Source of the DNA: Flavobacteriaceae bacterium | GTDB lineage: Bacteria > Bacteroidota > Bacteroidia > Flavobacteriales > Flavobacteriaceae | DNA length: 15,350 nucleotides | Direction of reading: 5' to 3' | Assembly (NCBI GenBank): GCA_030613745.1 | Contig: JAUWLK010000039.1 | Coordinates: 1 to 15,350, forward strand | Part shown: piece after piece, positions 6,408 to 14,062 of the stretch | Layout: every line of letters starts with the position of its first letter | Numbering within the stretch: position 1 is the first letter of the stretch | Notes under the pieces: generated by a model | The model's input: the letters and a program-made list of their open reading frames with translations, nothing else | Databases searched by the model: none | What the model was told of the DNA's origin: nothing | Position numbers and translations under genes: made by a program

Positions 6408-7664
6408 TCACTCGACTAATTTAACAATCCCAAACCATTCTTCAATATCATTTGGATCTTGGGAATAAGAATCTTCCAATCCAAATTTCCACCAAGCATC
6501 CAAGTATTCATGAATACAAACACCAGCAATAGTAAGTTCTGCAGTATTTATATCTGTTAAATTTTGCAAGATACCTGCTGCCTGTTCTTCTATTGTATTT
6601 CCTCCATAACCATAATTAGGAGGGCCTATATGCTGCGCATTGGGAGATACACTTAAACCTGTTTCACCTATGAGTAATGGTTTATTAGGATACCTCGATT
6701 TTAATTCCTCTATCCACCCTTGAAATAATGTTTTGGAGTTACTCCCTGGTTGTGTAGTTGGTCTAAAATATGGAACAGCATAAGAGTAAACATTATGACT
6801 ACGAAAATCAAGAAATGGTGTATCAATGAAATCTGCTGTACGAATCTCATTGGCATAAGATATCAACGAAAGATTACCATATTGCTCATATTCATATGTT
6901 TTGACATAGTCAGCCATCTCTGCCAGGAAAGCTTCTGTGGGATTTACATTTGCTCCAGTATTAATATAATTACCGGAATAGCTATTGATTTCAGGATGTA
7001 AAGAGTTTGTTGATTGAATACTGGATTCACTCAATTCACTACCAACAAGGTATGCAATAAGTGGAGGGTTGTTATCTGTATAAACTGAATAGATTCTATC
7101 AACAACATTTCTTATATAGTCTCTTGTTGTTTCTTTAAATTTCAAATCATGTAAATCAGGTTGGTCATTATTAATCCATATAGTTTGTATAAAATACAGT
7201 TCACCAATATTTTTCAAAGCCTGATAGCAGTATTTTGGTGCTCCCCAAAATCTTACAGTATTAGCACCCATTGATTTGATGTTTTTCATATCGGTATCAA
7301 TACTTTCCATTAAATTAGCAGAAAGTGAGATAGATTGTTCTATTTCCCATGGTAAGTATCCTGGGTATCCAGGCACATATACTATTCCCTTGATTTCAAA
7401 AGGTAAATCATTTTTTAAAATGAAATTATTATCAACACTAAAATTATTTGTGTTTGACATTTCAACACTTTCATTCCAGTATTGCTGAATTGAATAATAT
7501 GCATTACGAAACTCAGTTTTGTACCAATTTTCTGACTCAGAATTAGTATTTGATAATTCAAAGTTTTCGTAATCCTTCTCACTACATGATGAGAATATTG
7601 TTATAAATATAAAAAAAAATAGAAATTGCAAGTAAGATTTACCTCTTTTGACTTCTAGCTCCAT
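6408..7664 (-). CDS. Lipoprotein with a TIM-barrel glycoside hydrolase domain (GH2/GH5-like, clan A)
   Basis: This 418-residue putative retaining glycosidase or transglycosidase carries lipobox FSSC with acylated C27. The residues after it, SEKDYE, are acidic and lysine-containing, as in lipoprotein export signals that send Bacteroidota lipoproteins to the cell surface. The barrel starts near FEIKGIVYVPGYPG (about 89-102). IKSMGANTVRFWG (129-141) is the characteristic early strand. The acid/base candidate is E210 in YLVGSEL, and the nucleophile candidate is E334 in LLIGETG. A late aromatic strand (EYLDAWWKFG, about 386-395) closes the fold. No carbohydrate-binding module, SusC/SusD pair or T9SS sorting domain is present, so the substrate is unknown. 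It sits between the YkgJ-type gene (52 nt upstream) and the PPOX-like gene (31 nt downstream). The MELEV start precedes the basic n-region. Confidence 0.78.
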   Translation of the reverse strand: MELEVKRGKSYLQFLFFFIFITIFSSCSEKDYENFELSNTNSESENWYKTEFRNAYYSIQQYWNESVEMSNTNNFSVDNNFILKNDLPFEIKGIVYVPGYPGYLPWEIEQSISLSANLMESIDTDMKNIKSMGANTVRFWGAPKYCYQALKNIGELYFIQTIWINNDQPDLHDLKFKETTRDYIRNVVDRIYSVYTDNNPPLIAYLVGSELSESSIQSTNSLHPEINSYSGNYINTGANVNPTEAFLAEMADYVKTYEYEQYGNLSLISYANEIRTADFIDTPFLDFRSHNVYSYAVPYFRPTTQPGSNSKTLFQGWIEELKSRYPNKPLLIGETGLSVSPNAQHIGPPNYGYGGNTIEEQAAGILQNLTDINTAELTIAGVCIHEYLDAWWKFGLEDSYSQDPNDIEEWFGIVKLVE

Positions 7665-7716
7665 AATAATATTTTAATTATCAATTCATATTTATTAACA
7701 GTTTTAAAATAATAAT

Positions 7717-8211
7717 TTACAATGGTAATTTCTTCTTTAGCTCTTCAATAATATTAAAAACCGCTGGGCATATTTCAGCATTTTTTAAAGTAAGATTGGT
7801 TAATTGAATAAACTTTTTACGGTTGGTATGTGGATATTCACTACAAGCTTTTGGCCTGACATCATAAATAAAACAAGTATTATCAGTATCTAAAAAAGTA
7901 CAAGGCGCACTTTGTAAAACCATAAAATCATCATCATCTCTTTGTAAATATTGTGCTATAAATTTATGCTCTTTCATCCGTAAAAACTTTGAAATACGTG
8001 AAATATCTTTATCTGTAAAAATTGGACTAGAAGTTTTACAACAATTTGCACAAGTCAAACAATCTGTTTTTTTAAATTCTTGCTCATGTAAATCTTGCAT
8101 CAATAAATCTAACCTTTTTGGAGTTTTCTTTTTTAACTTGGCAAAATACTTTTTAGTTTCTAAATGCTTTTCTGCAGCAAGTTCGGGTAATTGTTCGGGT
8201 GTTGGGTTCAT
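7717..8211 (-). CDS. YkgJ-family cysteine-cluster (putative zinc/iron-chelating) protein
   Basis: This 164-residue protein belongs to the YkgJ/CxxCxxCC family, annotated as putative zinc- or iron-chelating and without a firm function. The signature is C51-x2-C54-x2-C57-C58, followed by C104, C113 (TCFIYDVRP), C123 (ACSEYPH) and C148. Eight cysteines is the usual set for one metal or Fe-S site. It has no signal peptide and is probably cytosolic. It is the first gene of a same-strand series continuing into the glycosidase (52-nt gap). Nothing in the context points to a pathway. Its leader holds an 8-bp hairpin at 8239-8259. Confidence 0.87.
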   Translation of the reverse strand: MNPTPEQLPELAAEKHLETKKYFAKLKKKTPKRLDLLMQDLHEQEFKKTDCLTCANCCKTSSPIFTDKDISRISKFLRMKEHKFIAQYLQRDDDDFMVLQSAPCTFLDTDNTCFIYDVRPKACSEYPHTNRKKFIQLTNLTLKNAEICPAVFNIIEELKKKLPL

Positions 8212-8238
8212 ACATCTAAAAATTAACTATTTTTTAAT

Positions 8239-8259
8239 GCTATTTTCTGCTAAAATAGC
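8239..8259. promoter_or_regulatory. Small hairpin or operator-like inverted repeat upstream of the YkgJ-type gene
   Basis: GCTATTTT (8239-8246) and AAAATAGC (8252-8259) form a perfect 8-bp inverted repeat with a 5-nt spacer, 27 nt before the ATG of the - strand gene. No gene ends nearby, so a terminator role is unlikely. It may be a protein-binding site or leader hairpin. Function is unassigned. Confidence 0.45.
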
Positions 8260-8287
8260 TAAATGAAATTTCAATACACAAAATATT

Positions 8288-8385
8288 TATAACCTTACAA
8301 GGTTATATTATGTATTTATAATAGTATAAGGTTATATTTTAACTTTATAATAGTACAAGGTTATATTTTAGAAACATAAAAATAT
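8288..8385. repeat. 29-bp tandem repeat (three units) with a leading 9-bp inverted repeat
   Basis: The 11-mer AAGGTTATATT recurs at 8299, 8328 and 8357, exactly 29 bp apart each time. The 27-bp blocks 8315-8341 and 8344-8370 differ at a single base. The third unit decays after about 14 bp. The first unit is preceded by TATAACCTT (8288-8296), which pairs with AAGGTTATA (8299-8307) across 2 nt. The array lies in the 227-nt divergent region between the YkgJ-type gene and argS, ending about 26 bp before the argS -7 element. There are no spacers between the units. Confidence 0.88.
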
Positions 8386-8410
8386 AATAGTAATCTAAGC
8401 TCAATTGTTT

Positions 8411-8418
8411 TAAATTTG
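8411..8418 (+). promoter_or_regulatory. Probable argS promoter (-7 element)
   Basis: TAAATTTG matches the Bacteroidota -7 consensus TAnnTTTG and is followed by CGCCTC, a common start-site context in this phylum. Initiation about 7 nt downstream would give a leader of only some 14 nt before the ATG at 8439. A consensus -33 TTG at standard spacing is not evident; the tandem repeats lie just upstream of where it would be. Confidence 0.5.
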
Positions 8419-8438
8419 CGCCTCATTATTTTAAATCC

Positions 8439-10217
8439 ATGAATATTCAAAACACATTAGAATCTGCAATAAAAAAAGGGATAAAGTCTATTTATAATGT
8501 TGATGTTCCTAAAATAGAGTTTCAAGATACCAGAAAAGATTTTGAAGGTGATATCACTATGGTTGTTTTTTCTTTGTTAAAATATATCAAAGGAAATCCT
8601 TTTGAAATTGCGACCAAACTTGGAGAATATTTACAAGAAAATACAGATCAAGTTACTCATTATAATGTAGTTAAAGGATTTTTAAATATAGTTATCTCAA
8701 ACGATTATTATTTTAATTCATTTAATGATATTTTAAACATTAAAAACTTTGGGTTTAAAAATGTGGCTAAAAATGAAAAGGCTGTCATGGTTGAATATTC
8801 TTCGCCTAACACCAACAAACCTCTACATTTAGGACATATCAGAAATAATTTATTGGGTTATTCGGTATCTGAAATCATTGCTGCATCGGGTAAAAAAGTA
8901 TATAAAACACAAATCATAAATGACCGAGGTATCCATATTTGTAAAAGTATGTTGGCCTGGGAAAAATTTGGTAATGGAGAAACCCCTGAAAGTACAGGAT
9001 TAAAAGGTGACAAACTGGTTGGGAATTATTATGTGAAGTTTGACCAAGAATATAAAAAAGAAATTGAGCAATTAGTTGCTGATGGAAAAGATATTGGAGA
9101 AGCAAAAAAAAATGCTCCAATTTTATTAGAAGCCAAAGAAATGCTGTTAAAATGGGAAGCTGGAGATAAGCAAGTTGTAGCACTTTGGAAAAAAATGAAC
9201 CATTGGGTTTATAATGGTTTTGATATATCTTATAAAGATTTAGGTGTAGATTTTGATATAAATTACTACGAAAGTAACACTTATTTACTAGGAAAAGATG
9301 TAGTTGCTGACGGATTAAAAAAAGGAGTTTTTTATAAAAAAGAAGATGGTTCTGTTTGGATTGATTTAACAGATGAAGGCTTAGACGAAAAAATTGTTCT
9401 AAGAGCTGATGGTACCGCTGTGTACATCACGCAAGATATTGGAACTGCTATTCAAAGAATAAAAGATTATCCTGATATTGGTGGAATGGTTTATACCGTT
9501 GGAAATGAACAAGATTACCATTTTAAAGTATTGTTTTTAATATTGAAAAAACTTGGGTTTTCATGGTTTGAAAACTTACATCATTTATCTTACGGAATGG
9601 TTGATCTACCCGAAGGTAAAATGAAATCAAGAGAAGGAACTGTTGTTGATGCAGATGATTTAATGGTAGAAATGACAAATACCGCTAGAGAAATTTCTCA
9701 AGAATTAGGTAAATTAGAAGCATATACAACTCCTGAAAAAGAAAAGCTTTACAAAACTATTGGTTTGGGTGCTTTGAAATATTATATTTTAAAAGTTGAT
9801 CCTAAAAAAAGAATTTTATTTAACCCAAAAGAATCTATTGACTTTAATGGTAATACGGGTCCGTTTATTCAATACACTTATGCCAGAATTCAATCAATTT
9901 TAAGAAAAGCTGATTTTGATTATACCAATACTATTTCTGATATTGAGATACATCCAAAAGAAAAAGCTTTAATTAAGCAAATTCAAAATTTCCCTTTAGT
10001 TATTCAACAAGCAGCTCAAAATTTAAGTCCGGCATTAATTGCAAATTATACTTATGATCTGGTTAAAGATTATAATTCTTTTTATCAAAGTGTACCAATT
10101 TTAGGATCAGAAAATAAAAATGAAAAAATATTTAGAACCCAAATTTCAAAAAAAGTAGGTGACACTATTAAGTTAGCATTTAGTTTATTAGGTATTGATG
10201 TTCCTGAGCGTATGTAG
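8439..10217 (+). CDS. argS: Arginyl-tRNA synthetase
   Basis: This cytoplasmic class I aminoacyl-tRNA synthetase charges tRNA-Arg with arginine. Its 592 residues are a normal length. An N-terminal Arg-tRNA additional domain (about 1-105) is followed by the catalytic core. The core contains SSPNTNKPLHLGHIRNN, with the HIGH-type motif HLGH at 130-133. The KMSKS-equivalent loop KMKSREGT begins at K394; an altered KMSKS is usual for bacterial ArgS. The DALR anticodon-binding domain starts near GPFIQYTYARIQSILRKA and ends with the family-typical GIDVPERM. The gene stands alone behind its own -7 element. No frameshift or missing motif is seen. Confidence 0.98.
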   Translation: MNIQNTLESAIKKGIKSIYNVDVPKIEFQDTRKDFEGDITMVVFSLLKYIKGNPFEIATKLGEYLQENTDQVTHYNVVKGFLNIVISNDYYFNSFNDILNIKNFGFKNVAKNEKAVMVEYSSPNTNKPLHLGHIRNNLLGYSVSEIIAASGKKVYKTQIINDRGIHICKSMLAWEKFGNGETPESTGLKGDKLVGNYYVKFDQEYKKEIEQLVADGKDIGEAKKNAPILLEAKEMLLKWEAGDKQVVALWKKMNHWVYNGFDISYKDLGVDFDINYYESNTYLLGKDVVADGLKKGVFYKKEDGSVWIDLTDEGLDEKIVLRADGTAVYITQDIGTAIQRIKDYPDIGGMVYTVGNEQDYHFKVLFLILKKLGFSWFENLHHLSYGMVDLPEGKMKSREGTVVDADDLMVEMTNTAREISQELGKLEAYTTPEKEKLYKTIGLGALKYYILKVDPKKRILFNPKESIDFNGNTGPFIQYTYARIQSILRKADFDYTNTISDIEIHPKEKALIKQIQNFPLVIQQAAQNLSPALIANYTYDLVKDYNSFYQSVPILGSENKNEKIFRTQISKKVGDTIKLAFSLLGIDVPERM

Positions 10218-10324
10218 CTTTTATCAACTTGAATTTAAAGTCATATTTTGATATTTTAAATATTATTTGCTAACTTCGTCCATTCAATTACACTAATGAT
10301 TGTGTATTTTTTATTTTAAATGTT

Positions 10325-10855
10325 ATGGCAAAAAAGAGATTATTACTTTCCCTCGCATTAATCTTATTCTTTCACTTTTCACAGGCCCAATTAATTATGA
10401 TTGATGGTGAAACAGGTGAGTATCAATATGAAGAAGTAGTTTCTGCTGAAGGAATATCAAAACAAGAAATTAAAAATAGAGCTGATAAATGGCTAGATTT
10501 ATATTATAAAGATTCCTTCTCAAAAATTAATGATTCAACTAGCTTACGCAAGCAAGGTTATAATAATTTATCGTGGAAATTTATTAATAAAAATATGCCA
10601 ATAGAAATCTTTTTTGATATTGAAATCAAAACAAAAGAAGGCAGATATAAATATACATTTTCAAATTTCAAGGTTGGTAAAATAGTTAATGATATAATAG
10701 ATGCCTCAGATTTAAAAGTCTATATTGAACGATTCCCTCAAAAATATCAAATTTATATTGAAGAACCTATTGATACAGAAATCACAAAAGCTATTTATAG
10801 TTTAGCATATTATATTTTAAATAATAAATTAGAAATAGATGAAGATGATTGGTAA
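10325..10855 (+). CDS. Secreted DUF4468-type protein of unknown function
   Basis: This 176-residue protein has a clear Sec signal peptide (KKRLLLSLALILFFHFSQA, cleavage before Q22). The mature N-terminus, with GEYQYEEVVSAEGISKQEIKNRADKWL, matches the pattern of DUF4468, a domain found in exported Bacteroidota proteins and thought to have a TBP-like fold. The rest alternates beta-strand and helix, and the tail is acidic (EIDEDDW). No catalytic motif or lipobox is present, so it is predicted periplasmic or secreted. Its function is not known. The gene follows argS after 107 nt with no obvious terminator between. Its TAA directly abuts the murF stop codon on the other strand. Confidence 0.75.
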   Translation: MAKKRLLLSLALILFFHFSQAQLIMIDGETGEYQYEEVVSAEGISKQEIKNRADKWLDLYYKDSFSKINDSTSLRKQGYNNLSWKFINKNMPIEIFFDIEIKTKEGRYKYTFSNFKVGKIVNDIIDASDLKVYIERFPQKYQIYIEEPIDTEITKAIYSLAYYILNNKLEIDEDDW

Positions 10856-12133
10856 TTAAAGTAAATCTAACACTCTTTCTAATGCCATTCCACGTGATGC
10901 TTTTATCAATACCGTTGAATTTTTAACTTCACTTTTAGTAAACCCATCCTTAAAATCTTCAAAAGATTTATATTGTTTAATATTTGGACTATCAACTTTA
11001 ATTTTTGAGAAAGAATTACCAATCAAAAAAGTTTTATTTATCGTAGATTTTTTAATCAAGTTTATTACCTTTTGATGTTCTTGTAAAGTATTCGCTCCTA
11101 TTTCAAACATATCACCTAATATTGCAATCTTATTTTTAGTAGTTAGCTGAGATAGATTTTCTATAGCAGCTTCCATACTATTCGGGTTTGCATTATATGC
11201 ATCTAAAATGATTCTATTTGATCCTTTATTCACTATTTGTGAACGATTATTACTAGGAATGTAATTTTCAATAGCATTTTTTATTTGTACATCAGAAATT
11301 TTAAAATATTTTCCTACTGCAATTGCTGTTGCAATATTTAAAAAATTATATTTCCCGATTAACTGACTTTGAATAATAGTTTCATCATATTTTAATTTAA
11401 CAAAAGGATTGGCATTTAAAAATTGTATCGGATAATCAGATTCTTTGGAACCAAATGTAATAACATTCATGTTTTTTGACTGCTCCACTTGTGTCTTATC
11501 ATTTGTATTTACAAAAACTGTTTTATCATACTTTTGTAAATGTCTATACAATTCGGTTTTAGCTTTAATTACACCTTTTAAATTTCCAAATCCTTCCAAG
11601 TGTACTTTACCAAAATTGGTGATATAACCAAAATCCGGTAGAGCAATTTCACAAAGCATAGCAATTTCTTTAGGATGATTTGCTCCCATTTCAACCACAC
11701 CAATTTCAGTATCAGATTTCATGGAAAGTAATGTTAAAGGTACTCCTATGTGATTGTTTAAATTTCCCTTAGTTGCTGTACATTTAAATTTTTGCTTTAA
11801 AACTATAGAGATTAATTCTTTGGTAGTTGTTTTACCATTACTTCCTGTTAAAGCAAAAATTGGTATACCTAATTGTTGCCTGTGGTATCTCGCTAAATTT
11901 TGTAAAGTCTTTAAAACATTCTCAACTAAAATTATTTTATTATTAGTTTGATACTTTTTTTCATCAATAACAGCATAAGAAGCACCTTTTTTTATTGCAT
12001 CTTCGGCGTATAAATTTCCATTAAAATTTTCTCCTTTTAAGGCAAAAAATATACAATTTATAAGATCTTTTCGAGTATCTGTTTCTACGCAATAGCTTTG
12101 CTTATAAAAGGTGTAAAGTTTCTTTAATTCCAT
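10856..12133 (-). CDS. murF: UDP-MurNAc-tripeptide:D-Ala-D-Ala ligase
   Basis: MurF adds D-Ala-D-Ala to UDP-MurNAc-tripeptide using ATP, the last cytoplasmic step of peptidoglycan precursor peptide synthesis. The 425 residues show an N-terminal substrate-binding domain (DTRKDLINCIFFALKGENFNGN, about 19-40). The ATP P-loop GSNGKTTTKE (97-106) and NLNNHIGVPLTLL (124-136) follow, then EMGANHPKEI (148-157), DAYNANPNSM (310-319), LGDMFEIG (338-345) and IKASRGMALE (409-418), all Mur-ligase hallmarks. It lies 74 nt downstream of gldJ on the same strand, but a strong hairpin terminator fills most of that gap and ends only 12 nt from the murF ATG. Expression therefore requires read-through or a promoter overlapping the terminator. 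Its stop codon abuts that of the convergent DUF4468 gene. Confidence 0.97.
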   Translation of the reverse strand: MELKKLYTFYKQSYCVETDTRKDLINCIFFALKGENFNGNLYAEDAIKKGASYAVIDEKKYQTNNKIILVENVLKTLQNLARYHRQQLGIPIFALTGSNGKTTTKELISIVLKQKFKCTATKGNLNNHIGVPLTLLSMKSDTEIGVVEMGANHPKEIAMLCEIALPDFGYITNFGKVHLEGFGNLKGVIKAKTELYRHLQKYDKTVFVNTNDKTQVEQSKNMNVITFGSKESDYPIQFLNANPFVKLKYDETIIQSQLIGKYNFLNIATAIAVGKYFKISDVQIKNAIENYIPSNNRSQIVNKGSNRIILDAYNANPNSMEAAIENLSQLTTKNKIAILGDMFEIGANTLQEHQKVINLIKKSTINKTFLIGNSFSKIKVDSPNIKQYKSFEDFKDGFTKSEVKNSTVLIKASRGMALERVLDLL

Positions 12134-12144
12134 AAAGTAAAAGT

Positions 12145-12183
12145 AAAAAAAAACTCAATATCAAAAAATGATATTGAGTTTTT
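12145..12183 (-). terminator. Strong intrinsic terminator between gldJ and murF
   Basis: A perfect 15-bp stem (12149-12163 with 12169-12183, core ACTCAATATCA/TGATATTGAGT) has a 5-nt loop. In the - direction it is followed by a run of nine T (complement of the A run 12145-12153). It starts 24 nt after the gldJ stop. It is the strongest hairpin in the window and lies only 12 nt before the murF start codon. Confidence 0.9.
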
Positions 12184-12207
12184 ATAATTTTGTTTTTTAC
12201 GCTATTT

Positions 12208-13881
12208 TTATTTAGCTGATTTTCTTCTTCTTGAATATGACATTTGACCTAATTTATCAGTTGCACATCTAAACCCAATATAATTTGTAGCCATATATTC
12301 AGGTAAATATCTACGTTGTGCTGGATCTAACCAAAACGCTCTATCTTTCCATGATCCACCTTTATAAACTCTAGTTTGATCACTAATTAAAGTAGTTCTT
12401 GTTTTGGTGTCATACTGTTGTATAATCAAACCACTTTCGCCAATTTGTCTTGGAATTTTAGGTGAATTATACATTCGAGGTTTACTATCAACATCATCTT
12501 CATCTCTAAAGTACTGCTTAGTTGAAGCTAAATCACCATCTTTACTATCAATATTGTATGCTTTTTCATAGTTTCTACGCATAAAAGCATCACGTTTTGT
12601 TATTGGTTCATATTTTATACTTCCCGGCAAATCTCTTGGTACTATTTTACCATTATCTAAAGTATCAAATACAATATTATTATAATCAACTACTACAACA
12701 TTACCTTCTTTATCAATCACTTTTTTAGAAAACACATTTCCTCTAAAATAACTAAAGTCATTTGCATCATTATCAATAATAGGTCTATAAACATCTGCTA
12801 CCCATTCTGCAACATTACCTGACATATCATATAATCCAAATGCATTAGGCTTATAAGATTTAATTCTCATTGTAATATCAGCACCATCATTACTCCAACC
12901 AGCTAATCCACTATAATCTCCTTTACCTTGTTTAAAGTTTGCCATTTGATCACCGCGATATCTTCTTGATGTTTCGCGAGTTGTTGAACCATTCCATGAA
13001 TATTTTTTACGGCCTCTAATAGAGTTGTATTCTCTATTTTCTATTAAAGCTTTTGCAGCATATTCCCATTCAGCTTCAGTAGGTAATCTAAATCTCTGTG
13101 CTAAAATACCATCAGAAATTTTAACATGTCGCCCAGTAAATTTACCTTTTGAAGATCCTTTTGATTTTTTAGAAAAGTCTTTAATTCCTTTATAATATAT
13201 TGAAGAATCTCCTTCAAATAATAAATTAGGATTCGCTAAATACGTTCCAGTATCAAAACGATTAGCTCCTTCAACTTTTAAGGAATCATGATCAAACAAA
13301 GTATGTAATACACCTTTATCAATTAATATTTTTTCATTAACTCTATCTGTTCTCCATTTACAATATTCAGAAGCTTGTCTCCATGAAACACCAACTACAG
13401 GATATTCTGCATAAGCAGGATGACGCAAATAGTTTTCGGTTAATAATTCATTAAAACCTAATGTATTTCTCCAAACCAAAGTGTCAGGCAATGCAGATTG
13501 ATAAATCTTACGATAAGTATCATCAGCTGGTGGGAAAACTTTTTCTAAATATTGTAGATATAATAAATATTCAATATTTGTAACTTCAGCCTCATCCATA
13601 TAAAATGAACGAACTTGTTGTTTAACCGGAGTTGTATTCCAATCAAACATTACATCATCTTGTACACTACCCATTGTAAATGTACCTCCTTCAATTAATA
13701 CCATTCCAGGAGGGTTAGGTTGTTGCCTATAATTAGTATTTGCTTGAAAAGCACCATACTTTGGGTTATTGTATTCCCAACCTGTTAATGTTGATACATT
13801 TTTACTGCTTTTATTACAACTTGTCAATATGACAGCAGCTAAAATTAAAAGTAGTACTTTGTTACTGTTAAACTTTTTCAT
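12208..13881 (-). CDS. gldJ: Gliding motility lipoprotein GldJ
   Basis: GldJ is an outer-membrane-associated lipoprotein needed for gliding and, in Flavobacterium johnsoniae, for stability of GldK and hence type IX secretion. The 557 residues begin with a signal peptide and lipobox LTSC (acylated C22), then the GldJ-typical STLTGWEYNNPKYGAF (30-45). The remainder is a formylglycine-generating-enzyme/sulfatase-modifying fold: MVLIEGGTFTMGS (60-72), VVGVSWRQASEYCKWR (162-177), RLPTEAEWEYAA (265-276), NAFGLYDMSGNVAEWVAD (346-363), VYKGGSWKDRAFW (505-517) and YIGFRCAT (534-541). Family-specific insertions lie at about 185-260 and 370-500. The tail is basic (SRRRKSAK); in F. johnsoniae the last residues of GldJ matter for motility rather than secretion. 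It is divergent from porU, a partner in the same machinery, and is followed by a terminator and murF. Confidence 0.95.
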   Translation of the reverse strand: MKKFNSNKVLLLILAAVILTSCNKSSKNVSTLTGWEYNNPKYGAFQANTNYRQQPNPPGMVLIEGGTFTMGSVQDDVMFDWNTTPVKQQVRSFYMDEAEVTNIEYLLYLQYLEKVFPPADDTYRKIYQSALPDTLVWRNTLGFNELLTENYLRHPAYAEYPVVGVSWRQASEYCKWRTDRVNEKILIDKGVLHTLFDHDSLKVEGANRFDTGTYLANPNLLFEGDSSIYYKGIKDFSKKSKGSSKGKFTGRHVKISDGILAQRFRLPTEAEWEYAAKALIENREYNSIRGRKKYSWNGSTTRETSRRYRGDQMANFKQGKGDYSGLAGWSNDGADITMRIKSYKPNAFGLYDMSGNVAEWVADVYRPIIDNDANDFSYFRGNVFSKKVIDKEGNVVVVDYNNIVFDTLDNGKIVPRDLPGSIKYEPITKRDAFMRRNYEKAYNIDSKDGDLASTKQYFRDEDDVDSKPRMYNSPKIPRQIGESGLIIQQYDTKTRTTLISDQTRVYKGGSWKDRAFWLDPAQRRYLPEYMATNYIGFRCATDKLGQMSYSRRRKSAK

Positions 13882-13911
13882 AATTTATTGTTTGATTTTT
13901 TATATAAAAGA

Positions 13912-13945
13912 CAAAAATTATTTATTTAAACTTTTACTTGAACAA
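13912..13945 (-). promoter_or_regulatory. Candidate gldJ promoter
   Basis: On the - strand, a TTG (complement of 13943-13945) precedes by 22 nt a near-consensus -7 element, TAATTTTTG (complement of 13912-13920), which has one extra T compared with TAnnTTTG. The gldJ ATG lies 30 nt further on. Spacing and position fit a Bacteroidota promoter, but the -7 is imperfect. Confidence 0.4.
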
Positions 13946-13973
13946 GTTATTCCGTATAAATAATATATTTTTG
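13938..13973 (+). promoter_or_regulatory. Candidate porU promoter
   Basis: TATTTTTG at 13966-13973 is an exact TAnnTTTG match, followed by C. Upstream, TTG at 13938-13940 lies 25 nt away, slightly longer than the usual spacing. Initiation near 13980 would leave a leader of about 80 nt before the porU ATG, with no other gene in it. The TTG is part of the inverted repeat ACTTG-AA-CAAGT that also supplies the candidate gldJ -33. Confidence 0.42.
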
Positions 13974-14062
13974 CTTTCAATTCTTGTATAACGATTGTTT
14001 TTTTTCTTTATTATATGTAACGTTGTAAAATATTTAAAATATAAACTCAGTATTATTTTATT

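Noticed and set aside
8299..8385. 29-bp periodic repeats as a CRISPR array
   Set aside because: The units follow each other without unique spacers, the third unit is half decayed, and no cas gene is nearby. This is a tandem duplication, not a CRISPR array.
12208..13881. Annotation as a formylglycine-generating or sulfatase-modifying enzyme
   Set aside because: The FGE fold is present, but the lipobox, the STLTGWEYN N-terminus, the large insertions and the porU/murF neighbourhood identify GldJ, which acts structurally in gliding rather than on sulfatases.
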